The notes under the pieces were generated by a model, which made no database searches, was not told the DNA's origin, and was given only the letters and a program-made list of their open reading frames with translations. Both the position numbers and the translations under genes were made by a program. Shown here piece after piece: positions 17,102 through 26,583 of a DNA stretch of 64,000 nucleotides. The stretch comes from JBFXDI01 sp050181295. Lineage in GTDB: Bacteria; Pseudomonadota; Alphaproteobacteria; Rhizobiales; Aestuariivirgaceae. The DNA lies in the NCBI GenBank assembly GCA_050181295.1, contig JBFXDI010000001.1, forward strand, positions 1 to 64,000, given 5' to 3'. Position 1 is the first letter of the stretch; every line of letters begins with the position of its first letter.

Positions 17102-19784
17102 ATGGCCGACAGCACTGAGCGACATGTCAACACCATAGCAGCACGCCTCAGCCTCCGAGCCCCCCAGCGGCGCTCGCTCGAAATCCTCGACCGAATCTGC
17201 ATGCTCGTGCCGCCGCGCAAGGGCGTGGATCTGCCAGCAGCACTTGCCACCATCCGCACCGAGTTCCCGACGGTGAAGGACTTCGAGCGCGACTTTCCAA
17301 GCTTCTGCTTCGCACTCGCAACGGGCGTCGGCAAGACCCGCCTCATGGGAGCTTTCGTAGCCTATCTGCGCCTCGCCCACAGTCTCTGCAATTTCTTCGT
17401 TCTCGCCCCCAGCCTCACCGTCTACCGGAAGCTCATTGCCGATTTCACGCCGAACACGCCGAAGTATGTGCTGAAAGGCATCTCGGAATTCGCCGTCTCG
17501 CCGCCGCTCATCACCACCGGAGATAACTACGAACGGCAGATCGCCAGCGGCGGCAGCCTTTTCTCTACGACGATCAACATCTTCAACATCGCCAAGTTCA
17601 ATACCGAGATCCGGGGCGGCCACGCGCCGCGAATACGCTCTTTCCGGGAGGAAATCGGATCGAGCTACTTCGACTATCTCGCCGGCCTCGATGATCTCGT
17701 TCTCGTCATGGACGAGTCGCATCGCTACCGCGCCACCGCCGGCGCGCGGGTCATCAACGAGCTCAAGCCCGTGCTGGGGTTGGAACTCACAGCGACGCCT
17801 TTTGTGGAGGCGCGCCCTGAGCCTTTGTGGTTCAGGAACGTGATCTACGACTATTCGCTGGCCCGGGCCATGGAGGATGGGTTCGTGAAGGAACCAGCGG
17901 TCGTGACGCGCGAGAATTTCATGGCAGCGGGCAAATCGGACGCGGCGGTCGAGAGGATCAAGCTCGAGGATGGGATCAGGCTTCACGAGGCCATAAAAGT
18001 TGAGCTTGAGACTTATGCGCTTCAGTCCGGCGAGCCGGTGGTAAGCCCCTCATGCTGGTCATCGCCCGGGATACTGCGCATGCCTCGGAGATCGTCACGC
18101 TCGTAGGATCGGAGGCGTTCTTCCAAGGTCGCTACAGGGAGAAGGTGATCCAGGTCGATTCGAGCGTGCGGGAGGATGAGACGGTAGAGCGCCTGCTGCG
18201 CGTCGAGCGTGCCGACGAGCCGACCGAAATCGTGGTTCACGTCAACATGCTGAAGGAAGGCTGGGACGTCACCAATCTCTACACCATCGTTCCGCTGCGA
18301 GCGGCGAGCGCCCGCACCCTGATCGAGCAGTCGATCGGCCGCGGGCTACGTCTCCCCTATGGACGACGCACCGGCGTCGAAGCCGTGGATCGGCTCAACA
18401 TCGTGGCGCATGACCGCTTTCAGGAGATTGTGGACGAGGCCCGGCGACCGGGGTCGGTGATCCGCCTTCGGCAGGTGGTGCTGACCGAAGAGCCTGACGA
18501 GCGACAGATGAGCCTCCATATCTCGCGGCCCCGTCTTGTCGCCAAGCTCGGGCTCGAGGCGGAGATCGAGGAGACGTCGCCCGCCGGCTTCTCGGAAGAG
18601 CCCGCCATGTTCGTGCGCGAGGACCGAAGAATAGCGGAGATCGCCTACGAGCTGATGCGCGGCATGGAAACGGAGCCGGGACAGGTGCCCAGCGTTTCGT
18701 GTCTCCTGCAGCCCGAGATCCAGGAGGGGATCGTGCGCGAGGTTCAGCGCCGCCTGACCGCGTCAGGATCCTGGCCGGAAAGCCCCGGATGCGAGGACGT
18801 GGCGGGCGTGGTGGTGCGCACTGCGGAGATCGTGGTCGAGCAGACGATCGACATCCCGCGCATTCTTGTCGTGCCGCGTGGAGAGGTGCGATCGGGCTTC
18901 CGTCCCTTCACGCTCGATCTTTCACGCATGCGCTATGAGGCGCCGGGCGATACGCTCTGGGTAGCGCATCTGCGCACCGGCCGGATTGCGCGCGTTGGCA
19001 TAGGCGAGGCCCATCCGGATGGGGAAAGAGGGCTTGAGGACTATGTGGTGGCGGGCCTCGCCGATCTGGACGACATTTCCTACGAACAGCATGCCGAGCT
19101 TCTCCACGAGCTTGCGGGCCGGGTCGTTCGTCATTTCCTCTCCTATCTCCCGGAAGACGAGGCGCGAAATGTGCTGCAGGCCCACCAGCAGGAGATCGCC
19201 GCATTCGTGCATGCGCAGATGCAACCGCATTTCTGGCAAGAGGCGGACGGCGGCTACGACGTCAGGATCACGCGCGGCTTCACCACGCTTCAGGAACGCA
19301 CCTATGCTCGTTCCTCGGCACAGGCCCTGCTCGACTTTCGTCGCCCGCCACCTGACAGGAACGCGATCGGGCACCACCTATTCTGCGGCTTCGAGCGCTG
19401 CCTCTACGGGGAAGAGAAATTCCAATCTGACTCGGAGCGGAAACTGGCTGTCGTCCTCGACCGCGAATCGCTCAAATGGTTCCGGCCGGCGCGGGGCCAG
19501 TTCCAGATCTTCTATCGAAGCGCTCTGGGGGAGCAGGAGTATCAGCCAGATTTCGTTGCCGAACTCGCTTCGCAGATCCTGATGGCGGAAGCGAAGCCGC
19601 GCGCGAGATGACATCGTCCGATGTTCTCGCGAAGCGCGATGCTGCGGTGGAATGGTGCCGGCATGCGAGCGCGCATGCGAAGTGCCACGGCGGAAAGGCG
19701 TGGACCTACGCCCTCATTCCGCATGATGCGATCGCCGAGAACATGACGCTCGAGGGACTCATCGGCCGCTTCGTGTGCGCCTGA
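17102..19784 (+). pseudogene. res: Type III restriction endonuclease/helicase (Res), two frameshifts
   Basis: The gene is readable in three frames. Part 1 (17102 to about 18044) has Walker A ATGVGKT (73-79), DESH (204-207) and TATPF. Part 2 (about 18046-19605) has the SF2 motif QSIGRGLRLPYG and the PD-(D/E)XK-type YQPDFVAE...EAK segment near its end. Part 3 (about 19606-19784, from EMTSSDVLAKRDAAVEWC to LIGRFVCA) is the conserved C-terminus. The first shift is explained by one missing base at 18043-18044 (VVKPLMLVIARD restored), the second by one missing base in the CG-rich run at 19597-19606. GGAGGGGG precedes ATG 17102. A full-length Res cannot be translated without two frameshifts. Confidence 0.85.
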
Positions 19785-19821
19785 AAAGAGCGCGCCTCTG
19801 CGTTGCAGGGCGCTCCAGCGC

Positions 19822-20220
19822 TCAGGCCGCGACGCACTCCGAACAGGTGCCGCGCAGTTCTATGGTGGTCTTCGCGGTGCGGAAGCTGTGGTCCCTGGCC
19901 CAGCCCTTCAGCCGCTTCTCCACCACCGCATCGGGAAATTCGTCCACCTGCCCGCAGGATTCGCAGATGGCGAAGGCGATGAGCCCGTGGATGTGGTCGT
20001 GCGGGTGCGCGCAGGCGACAAAGGAATTGAGGCTCTCGAGCCTATGGACGAGCCCGAGCTCGATGAGCTTCTCGAGAGCGCGATAGACCTGAAGGGGAGC
20101 GCGGAAGCCATGGCCGCGCAACGCGTCGAGCAGCGCATAGGCGCCCGTCGGACCCTCCATGCGCGCCAGGGCGCCGAGCACAAGCGCCTGGTTCTTCGTA
20201 AGATTCTGGTCTGATCTCAT
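19822..20220 (-). CDS. zur: Zinc uptake regulator Zur (Fur family)
   Basis: 132 residues. N-terminal winged helix (LTKNQALVLGALARMEGPTGAYALLDALR, FRAPLQVYRALEKLIELGLVHRLESLNSFVAC), C-terminal dimerisation and metal domain with HPHDHIHG and the structural zinc pairs Cys86/Cys89 and Cys126/Cys129. Its position divergent from znuCBA makes Zur, not Fur, the right call. With zinc bound it should repress znuCBA through the box at 20265-20281. ATG 20220 is used; the open frame to 20397 runs through the operator. Confidence 0.93.
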   Translation of the reverse strand: MRSDQNLTKNQALVLGALARMEGPTGAYALLDALRGHGFRAPLQVYRALEKLIELGLVHRLESLNSFVACAHPHDHIHGLIAFAICESCGQVDEFPDAVVEKRLKGWARDHSFRTAKTTIELRGTCSECVAA

Positions 20221-20264
20221 GAGGAAGCACCTCCTGCCGGCTTCCGTCTTGTCACCGTAGCTCG

Positions 20265-20281
20265 CATATGTAATAACATCA
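20265..20281. promoter_or_regulatory. Zur box in the zur-znuC intergenic region
   Basis: CATATGTAATAACATCA (minus strand TGATGTTATTACATATG) is an imperfect palindrome with the ATGTtAT-A-ACAT core of proteobacterial Zur operators. It lies between the divergent zur and znuC starts and stands out as AT-rich in GC-rich surroundings. Confidence 0.65.
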
Positions 20282-20328
20282 CAGGCCCCGATCTTCAAGC
20301 TTGGCACCTTCGTCCGGATCCCTGGCTC

Positions 20329-21144
20329 ATGACTGAACCCTGCCTGACTTTCCGCGATCTGACGCTCGGCTACAACAGCCATCCGGCCGTCCATCACCTG
20401 ACCGGAAAGGTGAAGGCGGGCTCTCTCACCGCGCTCGTCGGGGCCAACGGGTCGGGGAAGTCGACGCTCATGAAGGGCATCGTCGGCGTGCTCAGGCCCA
20501 TGTCGGGCGCCTGCGAACGGGCTCCCGGCCTCCGCATCGCCTATCTGCCGCAGCAGTCGGAACTGGACCGCAGCTTTCCGGCCCGCGTCGCCGATCTCGT
20601 GACGCTCGGCCTCTGGCCGCGCCGGGGCCTGCTCGGCCGCATCACGGGTGAGGACCGCGAGGCGGTGAGCGCCGCGCTCGTCGCAGTTGGCCTCGAGGGG
20701 TTCGAATCCCGCCCCATCGACACGCTCTCCGGCGGGCAGCTGCAGCGGGCGCTATTCGCGCGCGTGCTGGTGCAGGATGCCGAGATCATCCTCCTGGACG
20801 AGCCCTTCAACGCCATAGATGCGAAAACGGTCGGCGACCTCGTGGCGCTGATCGAGCGTTGGCACGGCGAGAAGCGAACCGTGATGGTCGCGGTGCATGA
20901 TCTCGACCTCGTGCGCGAGCATTTCCCGGAGACGCTGCTGCTGGCGCGCCAGCCCGTTGCCTGGGGCGCGACGCCGGAGGCGCTGAGGCCCGAGAACCTC
21001 CTGCGCGCGCGGCGCTTCGACGAGGCCTGGCACGACGATGCGCCCTGGTGCGAGCCCGATGGCCACGAGCATCTCGGCGGTCACGGCCATGCGCATGGGC
21101 ACGGTCACGCGCACGATCACATGCACCGGCCGCCGGCCGCGTGA
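20329..21144 (+). CDS. znuC: Zinc ABC transporter ATP-binding protein ZnuC
   Basis: 271 residues. Walker A GANGSGKS (38-45), signature LSGGQ (133-137), Walker B IILLDEPFNAID and an H-loop His in VAVHDLDLV. The last 30 residues are His-rich (GHEHLGGHGHAHGHGHAHDHMH), probably a zinc-binding tail. It energises high-affinity Zn import through ZnuB, with ZnuA as periplasmic receptor. Its stop overlaps the likely GTG start of znuB (GTGA). Confidence 0.93.
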   Translation: MTEPCLTFRDLTLGYNSHPAVHHLTGKVKAGSLTALVGANGSGKSTLMKGIVGVLRPMSGACERAPGLRIAYLPQQSELDRSFPARVADLVTLGLWPRRGLLGRITGEDREAVSAALVAVGLEGFESRPIDTLSGGQLQRALFARVLVQDAEIILLDEPFNAIDAKTVGDLVALIERWHGEKRTVMVAVHDLDLVREHFPETLLLARQPVAWGATPEALRPENLLRARRFDEAWHDDAPWCEPDGHEHLGGHGHAHGHGHAHDHMHRPPAA

Positions 21145-22019
21145 GCGTCTCCATGTACGACCTGCTCCTTGGACCTTTCGTCGAATACAGCTTCATGCAG
21201 CGGGCGCTCCTCGGCTCGCTGATGCTGTCGCTTTCCTCCTGCCCGGTCGGCGTCTTCCTCATGCTCCGCCGCATGAGTCTCGCGGGCGATGCCATGGCGC
21301 ATGCCATCCTGCCGGGCGCTGCGGTGGGCTTCCTGCTCTTCGGCCTCGAGATCGTGCCGATGACCGTGGGCGGGCTCATCGCGGGCCTCGTCGTGGCGCT
21401 GGGTGCCGGCGCCGTCTCCCGCTTCACGCTGCAGAAGGAGGACGCCTCCATGGCGGCCTTCTATCTCGTGTCCCTGGCGCTCGGCGTCCTCATCGTCTCG
21501 ATCCGGGGCTCGAGCGTCGACCTCATGCACGTCCTCTTCGGCACGGTGCTTGCCCTCAACGACCAGGCGCTGACCCTGATCGCGCTCATCTGCGGGCTGA
21601 CACTCGGCACGCTGGCGATCGTGTGGCGGGGGCTCGTCGCGGAATGCCTCGATCCCCTGTTCCTGCGCTCGGTGAGCCGGCTCGGAACGCCCGTGCATTT
21701 CATCTTCCTGGGGCTCGTGGTGCTCAACCTCGTCGGAGGCTTCCAGGCGCTGGGCACGCTCCTCTCGGTCGGCCTCATGATGCTGCCGGCGGCGGCGGCG
21801 CGCTTCTGGACCGTGCGCATCGGCCCCATGTGTGCGCTCGCCATCGCCATCGGCGCCGTGTCCTGCGTGAGTGGCCTTCTCGTCTCCTACCACGCATCGC
21901 TGCCCTCCGGTCCGGCCATGATCCTCTCCGCCGGCGTCGTCTACCTCGCCTCGATCGTCTTCGGCACGCGCGGCATACTCGCCGTCCGCCTGCGCCCCCA
22001 CCGCCACCGCACAGCCTGA
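21141..22019 (+). CDS. znuB: Zinc ABC transporter permease ZnuB
   Basis: About 292 residues with eight to nine membrane helices, ABC-3 family (PFVEYSFMQRALLGSLMLSLSSCPVGVFLMLRRMSLAGDAMAHAILPGAAVGFL, GFQALGTLLSVGLMMLPAAAARFW). The GTG at 21141 overlaps the znuC stop by four bases; ATG 21153 is an alternative four codons later. The longer open frame to 21048 lies inside znuC. Confidence 0.92.
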   Translation: MSVSMYDLLLGPFVEYSFMQRALLGSLMLSLSSCPVGVFLMLRRMSLAGDAMAHAILPGAAVGFLLFGLEIVPMTVGGLIAGLVVALGAGAVSRFTLQKEDASMAAFYLVSLALGVLIVSIRGSSVDLMHVLFGTVLALNDQALTLIALICGLTLGTLAIVWRGLVAECLDPLFLRSVSRLGTPVHFIFLGLVVLNLVGGFQALGTLLSVGLMMLPAAAARFWTVRIGPMCALAIAIGAVSCVSGLLVSYHASLPSGPAMILSAGVVYLASIVFGTRGILAVRLRPHRHRTA

Positions 22020-22030
22020 AAGAAACTTCC

Positions 22031-22966
22031 ATGCAAAAGGTCATCCGACTTGCCACGTTTTTGAGCATTATAACATTACAGTTGGCAATGCCTGCTTTAG
22101 CGAAGGAGCCGCTCAGGGTGGTCGCGAGCTTCTCGGTCATCGCGGACTTCGCCAGGAACGTGGGCGGCGACCGCATCGATCTCACGACGCTCGTCGGTCC
22201 GGGTGGAGACGCTCATGTCTATGAGCCCAAGCCCGCCGATGCCGCGGCCATGGCGAAGGCGGAGGTGGTGCTCGTCAACGGCCTGCATTTCGAAGGCTTC
22301 CTCAAGCGCCTCGTGGATGCAAGCGGCACCAGGGGCACCGTCGTCGAGCTCGCCAAGGGCGTCGAGACCATCGGCATGGAGGAAGAACATACCGAGGAGG
22401 CGGCTGAGGGTCATGACCACGATCACCCCCATGGCGACATCGACCCGCACGCCTTCCAGTCGATCGCCAACGCGAAGATCTACGTGGGCAACATCGCCGA
22501 CGCCTTCTGCGTTGCGGACGCCGCCGGCTGCGGCAGCTACAAGGCCAATGCCAACGCCTACATCCGCAAGCTCGACGGAGTGGAGATGGAGGTGAAGGCC
22601 GGCATCGATTCTATTCCGCCTGGCAAGCGTGTCGTCATCACATCCCATGACGCCTTCGGCTATTTCGAGCATGCCTATGGCATCACCTTTCTCGCGCCGC
22701 AGGGCATCTCGACGGAGGCTGAGGCCTCGGCCGCCGATGTCGCGAAGCTCGTCGGGCAGGTGAAGTCCGAGAAGGCGTCGGCCGTGTTCGTGGAGAACAT
22801 CACAAACCCGCGTCTCATCGAGCAGATCGCGAGCGAGACGGGGCTCAAGGTCGGAGGCACGCTCTATTCCGACGCGCTCTCGGCGCCGGACGGTCCCGCC
22901 TCGACCTATATCGACATGATGCGCCACAACGTCAGGACGCTCAGGGGCGCGATCCTCGGAGAATAG
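22031..22966 (+). CDS. znuA: Zinc ABC transporter substrate-binding protein ZnuA
   Basis: 311 residues. Signal peptide about 1-24 (MQKVIRLATFLS..., A-L-A cleavage). Metal-binding His in DAHVYEPKP, a charged His-rich loop (EEEHTEEAAEGHDHDHPHGDIDPHA, about 117-141) and further ligands in ITSHDAFGYFEHAYG. These are the cluster A-I receptor features of ZnuA. Twelve bases separate it from znuB. The 5' codons include a Zur-like box (see 22065-22079) and rare AT-rich codons. Confidence 0.93.
   Translation: MQKVIRLATFLSIITLQLAMPALAKEPLRVVASFSVIADFARNVGGDRIDLTTLVGPGGDAHVYEPKPADAAAMAKAEVVLVNGLHFEGFLKRLVDASGTRGTVVELAKGVETIGMEEEHTEEAAEGHDHDHPHGDIDPHAFQSIANAKIYVGNIADAFCVADAAGCGSYKANANAYIRKLDGVEMEVKAGIDSIPPGKRVVITSHDAFGYFEHAYGITFLAPQGISTEAEASAADVAKLVGQVKSEKASAVFVENITNPRLIEQIASETGLKVGGTLYSDALSAPDGPASTYIDMMRHNVRTLRGAILGE
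22065..22079. promoter_or_regulatory. Zur-like box inside the signal-peptide codons of znuA
   Basis: GCATTATAACATTAC (minus strand GTAATGTTATAATGC) shares the GT-ATGTTAT-A core with the intergenic box at 20265-20281. It lies 34-48 bases after the znuA ATG in an AT-rich stretch using rare codons (ATA, TTA). It could allow separate zinc control of znuA or act as a roadblock. Confidence 0.4.
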
Positions 22967-22991
22967 GGCTGCGCTCCCGAAGGCCTGAGGC

Positions 22992-24035
22992 TCAGCCCTC
23001 CAGCACCCGCAGCGCGTCGGGCCGGCAATGGAGCGTGACGGGCTGCCCTTCCACGGACACGGCGTCGCGAGGCGCCCGCACGATGATGCGCAGCGACGGT
23101 TCGGCCTGGGCCCGGGCGACGAGCCGCCGGAAACTTCCCTGGAACACGACGCTCTCAATCGTTGCCGTGCCGAGCGAAACATCGCCGGGCTCAGGCGCGA
23201 GGCGCACGTCCTCGGGCCTCAGGCATATAGCGGCGACCGCCCCGGGCTCATGGCCCGCGACGGGCAGACGGCCGAGCGGTGTCTCCAGCGCGCCGTCCTC
23301 GAGACGCCCCTCGAGGATGGTGCTTTCCCCCATGAAGGTTGCGCCAAAGCGCGTGCGGGGCCGCAGATAGACGCGGTCCGGCGGGCCGGCATCCTCGATC
23401 CGGCCCTCGTTCATCAGCACGCAGAGATCGGCGAGCGCCATCGCCTCCTCCTGGTCGTGCGTCACATGCACGAAGGCCGTGCCGACCTCGCGCTGGATGG
23501 CCTTGAGCTCGTCCTGCATCTGGCGCCGGAGCTTCAGGTCCAGCGCGCCCAGCGGCTCGTCCAGGAGCAGCACCTTGGGCTTGACCGCGAGCGCCCGGGC
23601 GAGCGCCACGCGCTGCCGCTGGCCGCCCGAGAGCTGGTGCGGCTTCCGGTCGAAGGCCGATTCCAGGCCGACCAGCCGCAGCACGCGGCGTGCTTCCAAG
23701 TCCCTTTCCGCCTTGGGAACGCCGGCGAGCATCGGGCCGAACCCGACATTGCGGCCGACCGAGAGGTGCGGGAAGAGCGCATAGTCCTGAAACACGGTGG
23801 CGGTCGGGCGTTTCGCCGGCGCCATGCGGGTGCAGTCCTCCCCGTCGATCAGCACGCGCCCTTCCGTCGGAGCGAGGAAGCCGCCGAGGATCGAGAGCAG
23901 GGTCGTCTTGCCGGAGCCCGAGGGCCCGAGCAGCACCGTGTAGCTCGACGGTTGGATGTCGAGGTTGATGCCGTTCAGCACCGGCATGACTCCGAAGCGG
24001 TGCGTGACGTTCTCGATGCGGACGATCGGCGTCAT
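22992..24035 (-). CDS. Polyamine-type ABC transporter ATPase (PotA-like), system A
   Basis: 347 residues. Walker A GPSGSGKT (37-44), LSGGQ (135-139), Walker [13 protein letters not shown] (155 on), then a C-terminal TOBE-like domain (from about 250, with AICLRPEDVRLAPEPG). It belongs to the PotA/POPT group of the MalK-like ATPases. ATG 24035 overlaps the upstream permease stop (ATGA). The open frame extends to 25373 but only antisense to the permease sequences. Substrate not determinable; polyamine, opine or similar. Confidence 0.88.
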   Translation of the reverse strand: MTPIVRIENVTHRFGVMPVLNGINLDIQPSSYTVLLGPSGSGKTTLLSILGGFLAPTEGRVLIDGEDCTRMAPAKRPTATVFQDYALFPHLSVGRNVGFGPMLAGVPKAERDLEARRVLRLVGLESAFDRKPHQLSGGQRQRVALARALAVKPKVLLLDEPLGALDLKLRRQMQDELKAIQREVGTAFVHVTHDQEEAMALADLCVLMNEGRIEDAGPPDRVYLRPRTRFGATFMGESTILEGRLEDGALETPLGRLPVAGHEPGAVAAICLRPEDVRLAPEPGDVSLGTATIESVVFQGSFRRLVARAQAEPSLRIIVRAPRDAVSVEGQPVTLHCRPDALRVLEG

Positions 24036-24814
24036 GCGCGGCGCTTCCGGAACAAGATGAGCTCGGTGAGGAGGAGCAGCACCACGGAGACACCGAAGAC
24101 CAGCGAGCCCACGGCGTTGGTCTTGGGATTGAGCCCCGAGCGCAGCAAGTTCCAGATCTCGACCGGGAGCGTGGTGTCGAAGCGGGTGAGCAGGAAGGCG
24201 ATCACGAACTCGTCCCACGAGAAGGTCATGGAGAGGAAGAAGCTCGCGACCAGCGCGGGCCAGAGCATGGGCGCCGTCACCAGCGCCAGCACCTGCCACT
24301 CGGCGGCGCCCAGGTCGCGCGCCGCCCGCTCGATATTGACCTGGTGATCCCCCATCTGGCTGTAGAGGATGGCGAAGCAGAGCGGCAGGTTGATCACCAC
24401 ATGGCCGATGGCGGCCGCGGTCAGCGATTTCGGCACGCCGACCATGTTGAACTGGATGAGCAACCCCATGCCGATGATGAGGTAGCTGACGGTCAGGGGC
24501 AGCGTCAGGAACCCACGCAGGAAGCCCGAGAACGGCAGGCGATGGCGCGCGAAGCCCCAGGCGGCGAGGAAGCCCAGGAGCACGGCGACGGCGGAGGAGC
24601 CGAGCGCCACCAGCAGTGAATGACCAAGCGCCGGCATGAGGCGGCTGTCGGAGAGCACCGTCCCGTACCAGCGCAGCGACGGCCCGTTGAAGGGCGGAAT
24701 GGGGAAGAGCGTGCCCTGGAAGGAGAAGAGTACGAGAAGCGCCACCGGCAGCAGGATGAAGCCGTAGATCAGGAGGGCGTAGACAACCGCCAGGCCTCGG
24801 ATCGCTGAGCGCAT
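24032..24814 (-). CDS. ABC transporter permease (PotC-like), system A
   Basis: 260 residues, six membrane helices. The EAA loop reads ERAARDLGAAEWQVLALVTAPMLWPAL, the coupling site for the ATPase. C-terminal LLTELILFRKRR is usual for the family. It partners the permease three bases upstream. Confidence 0.9.
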   Translation of the reverse strand: MRSAIRGLAVVYALLIYGFILLPVALLVLFSFQGTLFPIPPFNGPSLRWYGTVLSDSRLMPALGHSLLVALGSSAVAVLLGFLAAWGFARHRLPFSGFLRGFLTLPLTVSYLIIGMGLLIQFNMVGVPKSLTAAAIGHVVINLPLCFAILYSQMGDHQVNIERAARDLGAAEWQVLALVTAPMLWPALVASFFLSMTFSWDEFVIAFLLTRFDTTLPVEIWNLLRSGLNPKTNAVGSLVFGVSVVLLLLTELILFRKRRA

Positions 24815-24817
24815 GCG

Positions 24818-25657
24818 CTACACCCGCTCGATCCGGAGCCAGCGGGCGCAGGCGATGTAGGCGAGCGTCACCACGCCCATGAGGATGAGCGCGAGCGCCG
24901 AGGCAAGCGGGAAGTCGCCGCGCCTTCCGATCTGCATCATGATGAGCTGCGGCATGAGAAGCTCGTTGTTGCCGCCGAGGATCTGCGGCGTGATGTAGTC
25001 GCCGATCGCCAGCACGAAGGTCAGGAAGGCGCCGACCATGATGCCCGGCAGCGTCAATGGCAGCACCACGTAAAGGAAGGTCTGGAAGGCATTGGCGCCG
25101 AGGTCGGCGGCGGCCTTGCGATAGCTCGGCGAGAGCTGCTTGAGGCTCGCGAAGATCGTGAGGGTGAGGAGCATCACGAAGAAATGCGTGAAGCCGATGA
25201 TGGTGGCGGCGCGCGAGTTGGCGAGCTGCAGGGGCTGGGACAGGAAGCCGATGCCGATCAGCGTCTTGTTGACGACGCCGTTCTCGGCGAGCGCCAGGAG
25301 CCAGCTGTAGGAGCGCACCACGTAGGACGTCCAGAACGGCAGGATCGCCAGCATGAGGGCGAGCCGCTGCCAACGCTCCGGCACCATTTCGGCGAGGACC
25401 CAGGCGAAAGGATAGGCCAGCACCACCGAGATCAGCGTGACGGCGGCCGTGACCTGAAGCGAGTTGATGAGGGAGCGGAAGTAGCTCGGGTTCGCAAAGA
25501 ACTGCGTGTAGTTGGAGAGTGTCAGCCCGCCGCCGGAGAGCGTCGTGAGGCTCAAGGCCGCCATGAAGGCGAAGGGCAGCGCGAAGAAGAGGAGCGTCCA
25601 GAGCAGCGCCGGCGACACGAGCGCCCAGGGCGCGCGGCTCTCCGCCGTCAGGCTCAT
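24818..25657 (-). CDS. ABC transporter permease (PotB-like), system A
   Basis: 279 residues from ATG 25657, six membrane helices, EAA loop YRKAAADLGANAFQTFLYVVLPLTLPGI. The frame is open to 25804, but the extra 49 residues are low in hydrophobicity and Gly/Arg-rich, unlike family members, so the inner ATG is preferred. No gene for a periplasmic binding protein lies next to this system, which is unusual for the type. Confidence 0.87.
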   Translation of the reverse strand: MSLTAESRAPWALVSPALLWTLLFFALPFAFMAALSLTTLSGGGLTLSNYTQFFANPSYFRSLINSLQVTAAVTLISVVLAYPFAWVLAEMVPERWQRLALMLAILPFWTSYVVRSYSWLLALAENGVVNKTLIGIGFLSQPLQLANSRAATIIGFTHFFVMLLTLTIFASLKQLSPSYRKAAADLGANAFQTFLYVVLPLTLPGIMVGAFLTFVLAIGDYITPQILGGNNELLMPQLIMMQIGRRGDFPLASALALILMGVVTLAYIACARWLRIERV

Positions 25658-25839
25658 CCGCGCCTCGTCGAGGCCGGCAATATCCCCGCCATCCCTTCCG
25701 CCATTCCCTTGAAAACCCTCGCCGCCCTCTCCTCGAAGCATATTGCGGCCTCGGGAGGGCGACGCCAAGCGGCTTCCTAGCTCATTGGAATCGATCCCGT
25801 TCATCCATCCGGGCCGGTTCGACCCGGATGGACCGTGAT

Positions 25840-26583
25840 CTAGGGAATATCGGGCTTCCTCGTCTTGTCCCTGGCGGTGCGCCGGCGGATGAGCGTGTTC
25901 ACGAACTCGACGCCGATCGAGAAGGCGATGGCGAAGTAGATGTAGCCGCGCGGGATGTGGAAGTGCAGCCCCTCGCCCACCAGCGCCACACCCACGAGCA
26001 GGATGAAGGCGAGCGCCAGCACCTTGATGGTCGGATGCCTTTGAATGAAGTCGCTGACGGTGGAGGCGGCGGCCAGCATGATGCCGATGGCGATGACGTT
26101 GGCGGCGATCATGATGAACAGGTGGTCGGTCATGCCGACGGCGGTGATGATCGAATCGAGCGCGAACACGAAGTCGATCACCATGATGAGGGCGATGACG
26201 CTGAAGAACGAGCTCCCGCGGCCCTGCGGCCCGTGCGTCTCGTCACCGCCCTCGACCTCGCGGTGGATCTCGACCGTACCCTTGTAGAGCAGGAACAGGC
26301 CGCCGAGCAGCAGGATGACGTCGCGCCAGGTGAGCTCGAAACCGTAAATATCGGCGATGGGGTGCGTGAGCTTCGTCAGCCACACGAGCATCGACAGCAT
26401 GAGGATGCGCAGCACCAGCGCTCCCATGAGTCCGATGCGCTGTGCGGTAGCCCTCTGGTGCTCGGGAAGCCGCTGGGCGGCGATTGACAGGAAGACGAGG
26501 TTGTCGATGCCGAGGACGATCTCGAGCAGCGTCAGCGTCGCAAGCCCGAGCCATCCCTCGAGCGTGAAAGCCCAGTCGAACAT
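25840..26583 (-). CDS. TerC family integral membrane protein
   Basis: 247 residues, about seven helices. The two acidic metal-site motifs typical of TerC are seen: LEIVLGIDNLVF (Asp27) and MVIDFVFALDSI (about 131-142). TerC relatives such as Alx/MntP-linked proteins and YkoY export or sense manganese or aid metalation at the membrane. The mntH gene is two genes away on the same strand and the leader is strongly structured, so a manganese role is likely. ATG 26583 follows GGGGG; the ribosome binding site is weak. Confidence 0.88.
   Translation of the reverse strand: MFDWAFTLEGWLGLATLTLLEIVLGIDNLVFLSIAAQRLPEHQRATAQRIGLMGALVLRILMLSMLVWLTKLTHPIADIYGFELTWRDVILLLGGLFLLYKGTVEIHREVEGGDETHGPQGRGSSFFSVIALIMVIDFVFALDSIITAVGMTDHLFIMIAANVIAIGIMLAAASTVSDFIQRHPTIKVLALAFILLVGVALVGEGLHFHIPRGYIYFAIAFSIGVEFVNTLIRRRTARDKTRKPDIP

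Noticed and set aside
17102..19784. Programmed frameshifting or phase variation of res
   Set aside because: Neither break lies in a long homopolymer or a tandem repeat typical of phase variation, and no slippery site with a stimulatory structure is evident; mutation or sequencing error is simpler.
24036..25373. Long N-terminal extension of the PotA-like ATPase frame
   Set aside because: The extension overlaps both permease genes on the same strand in a different frame; the ATPase has a normal ATGA-coupled start at 24035.
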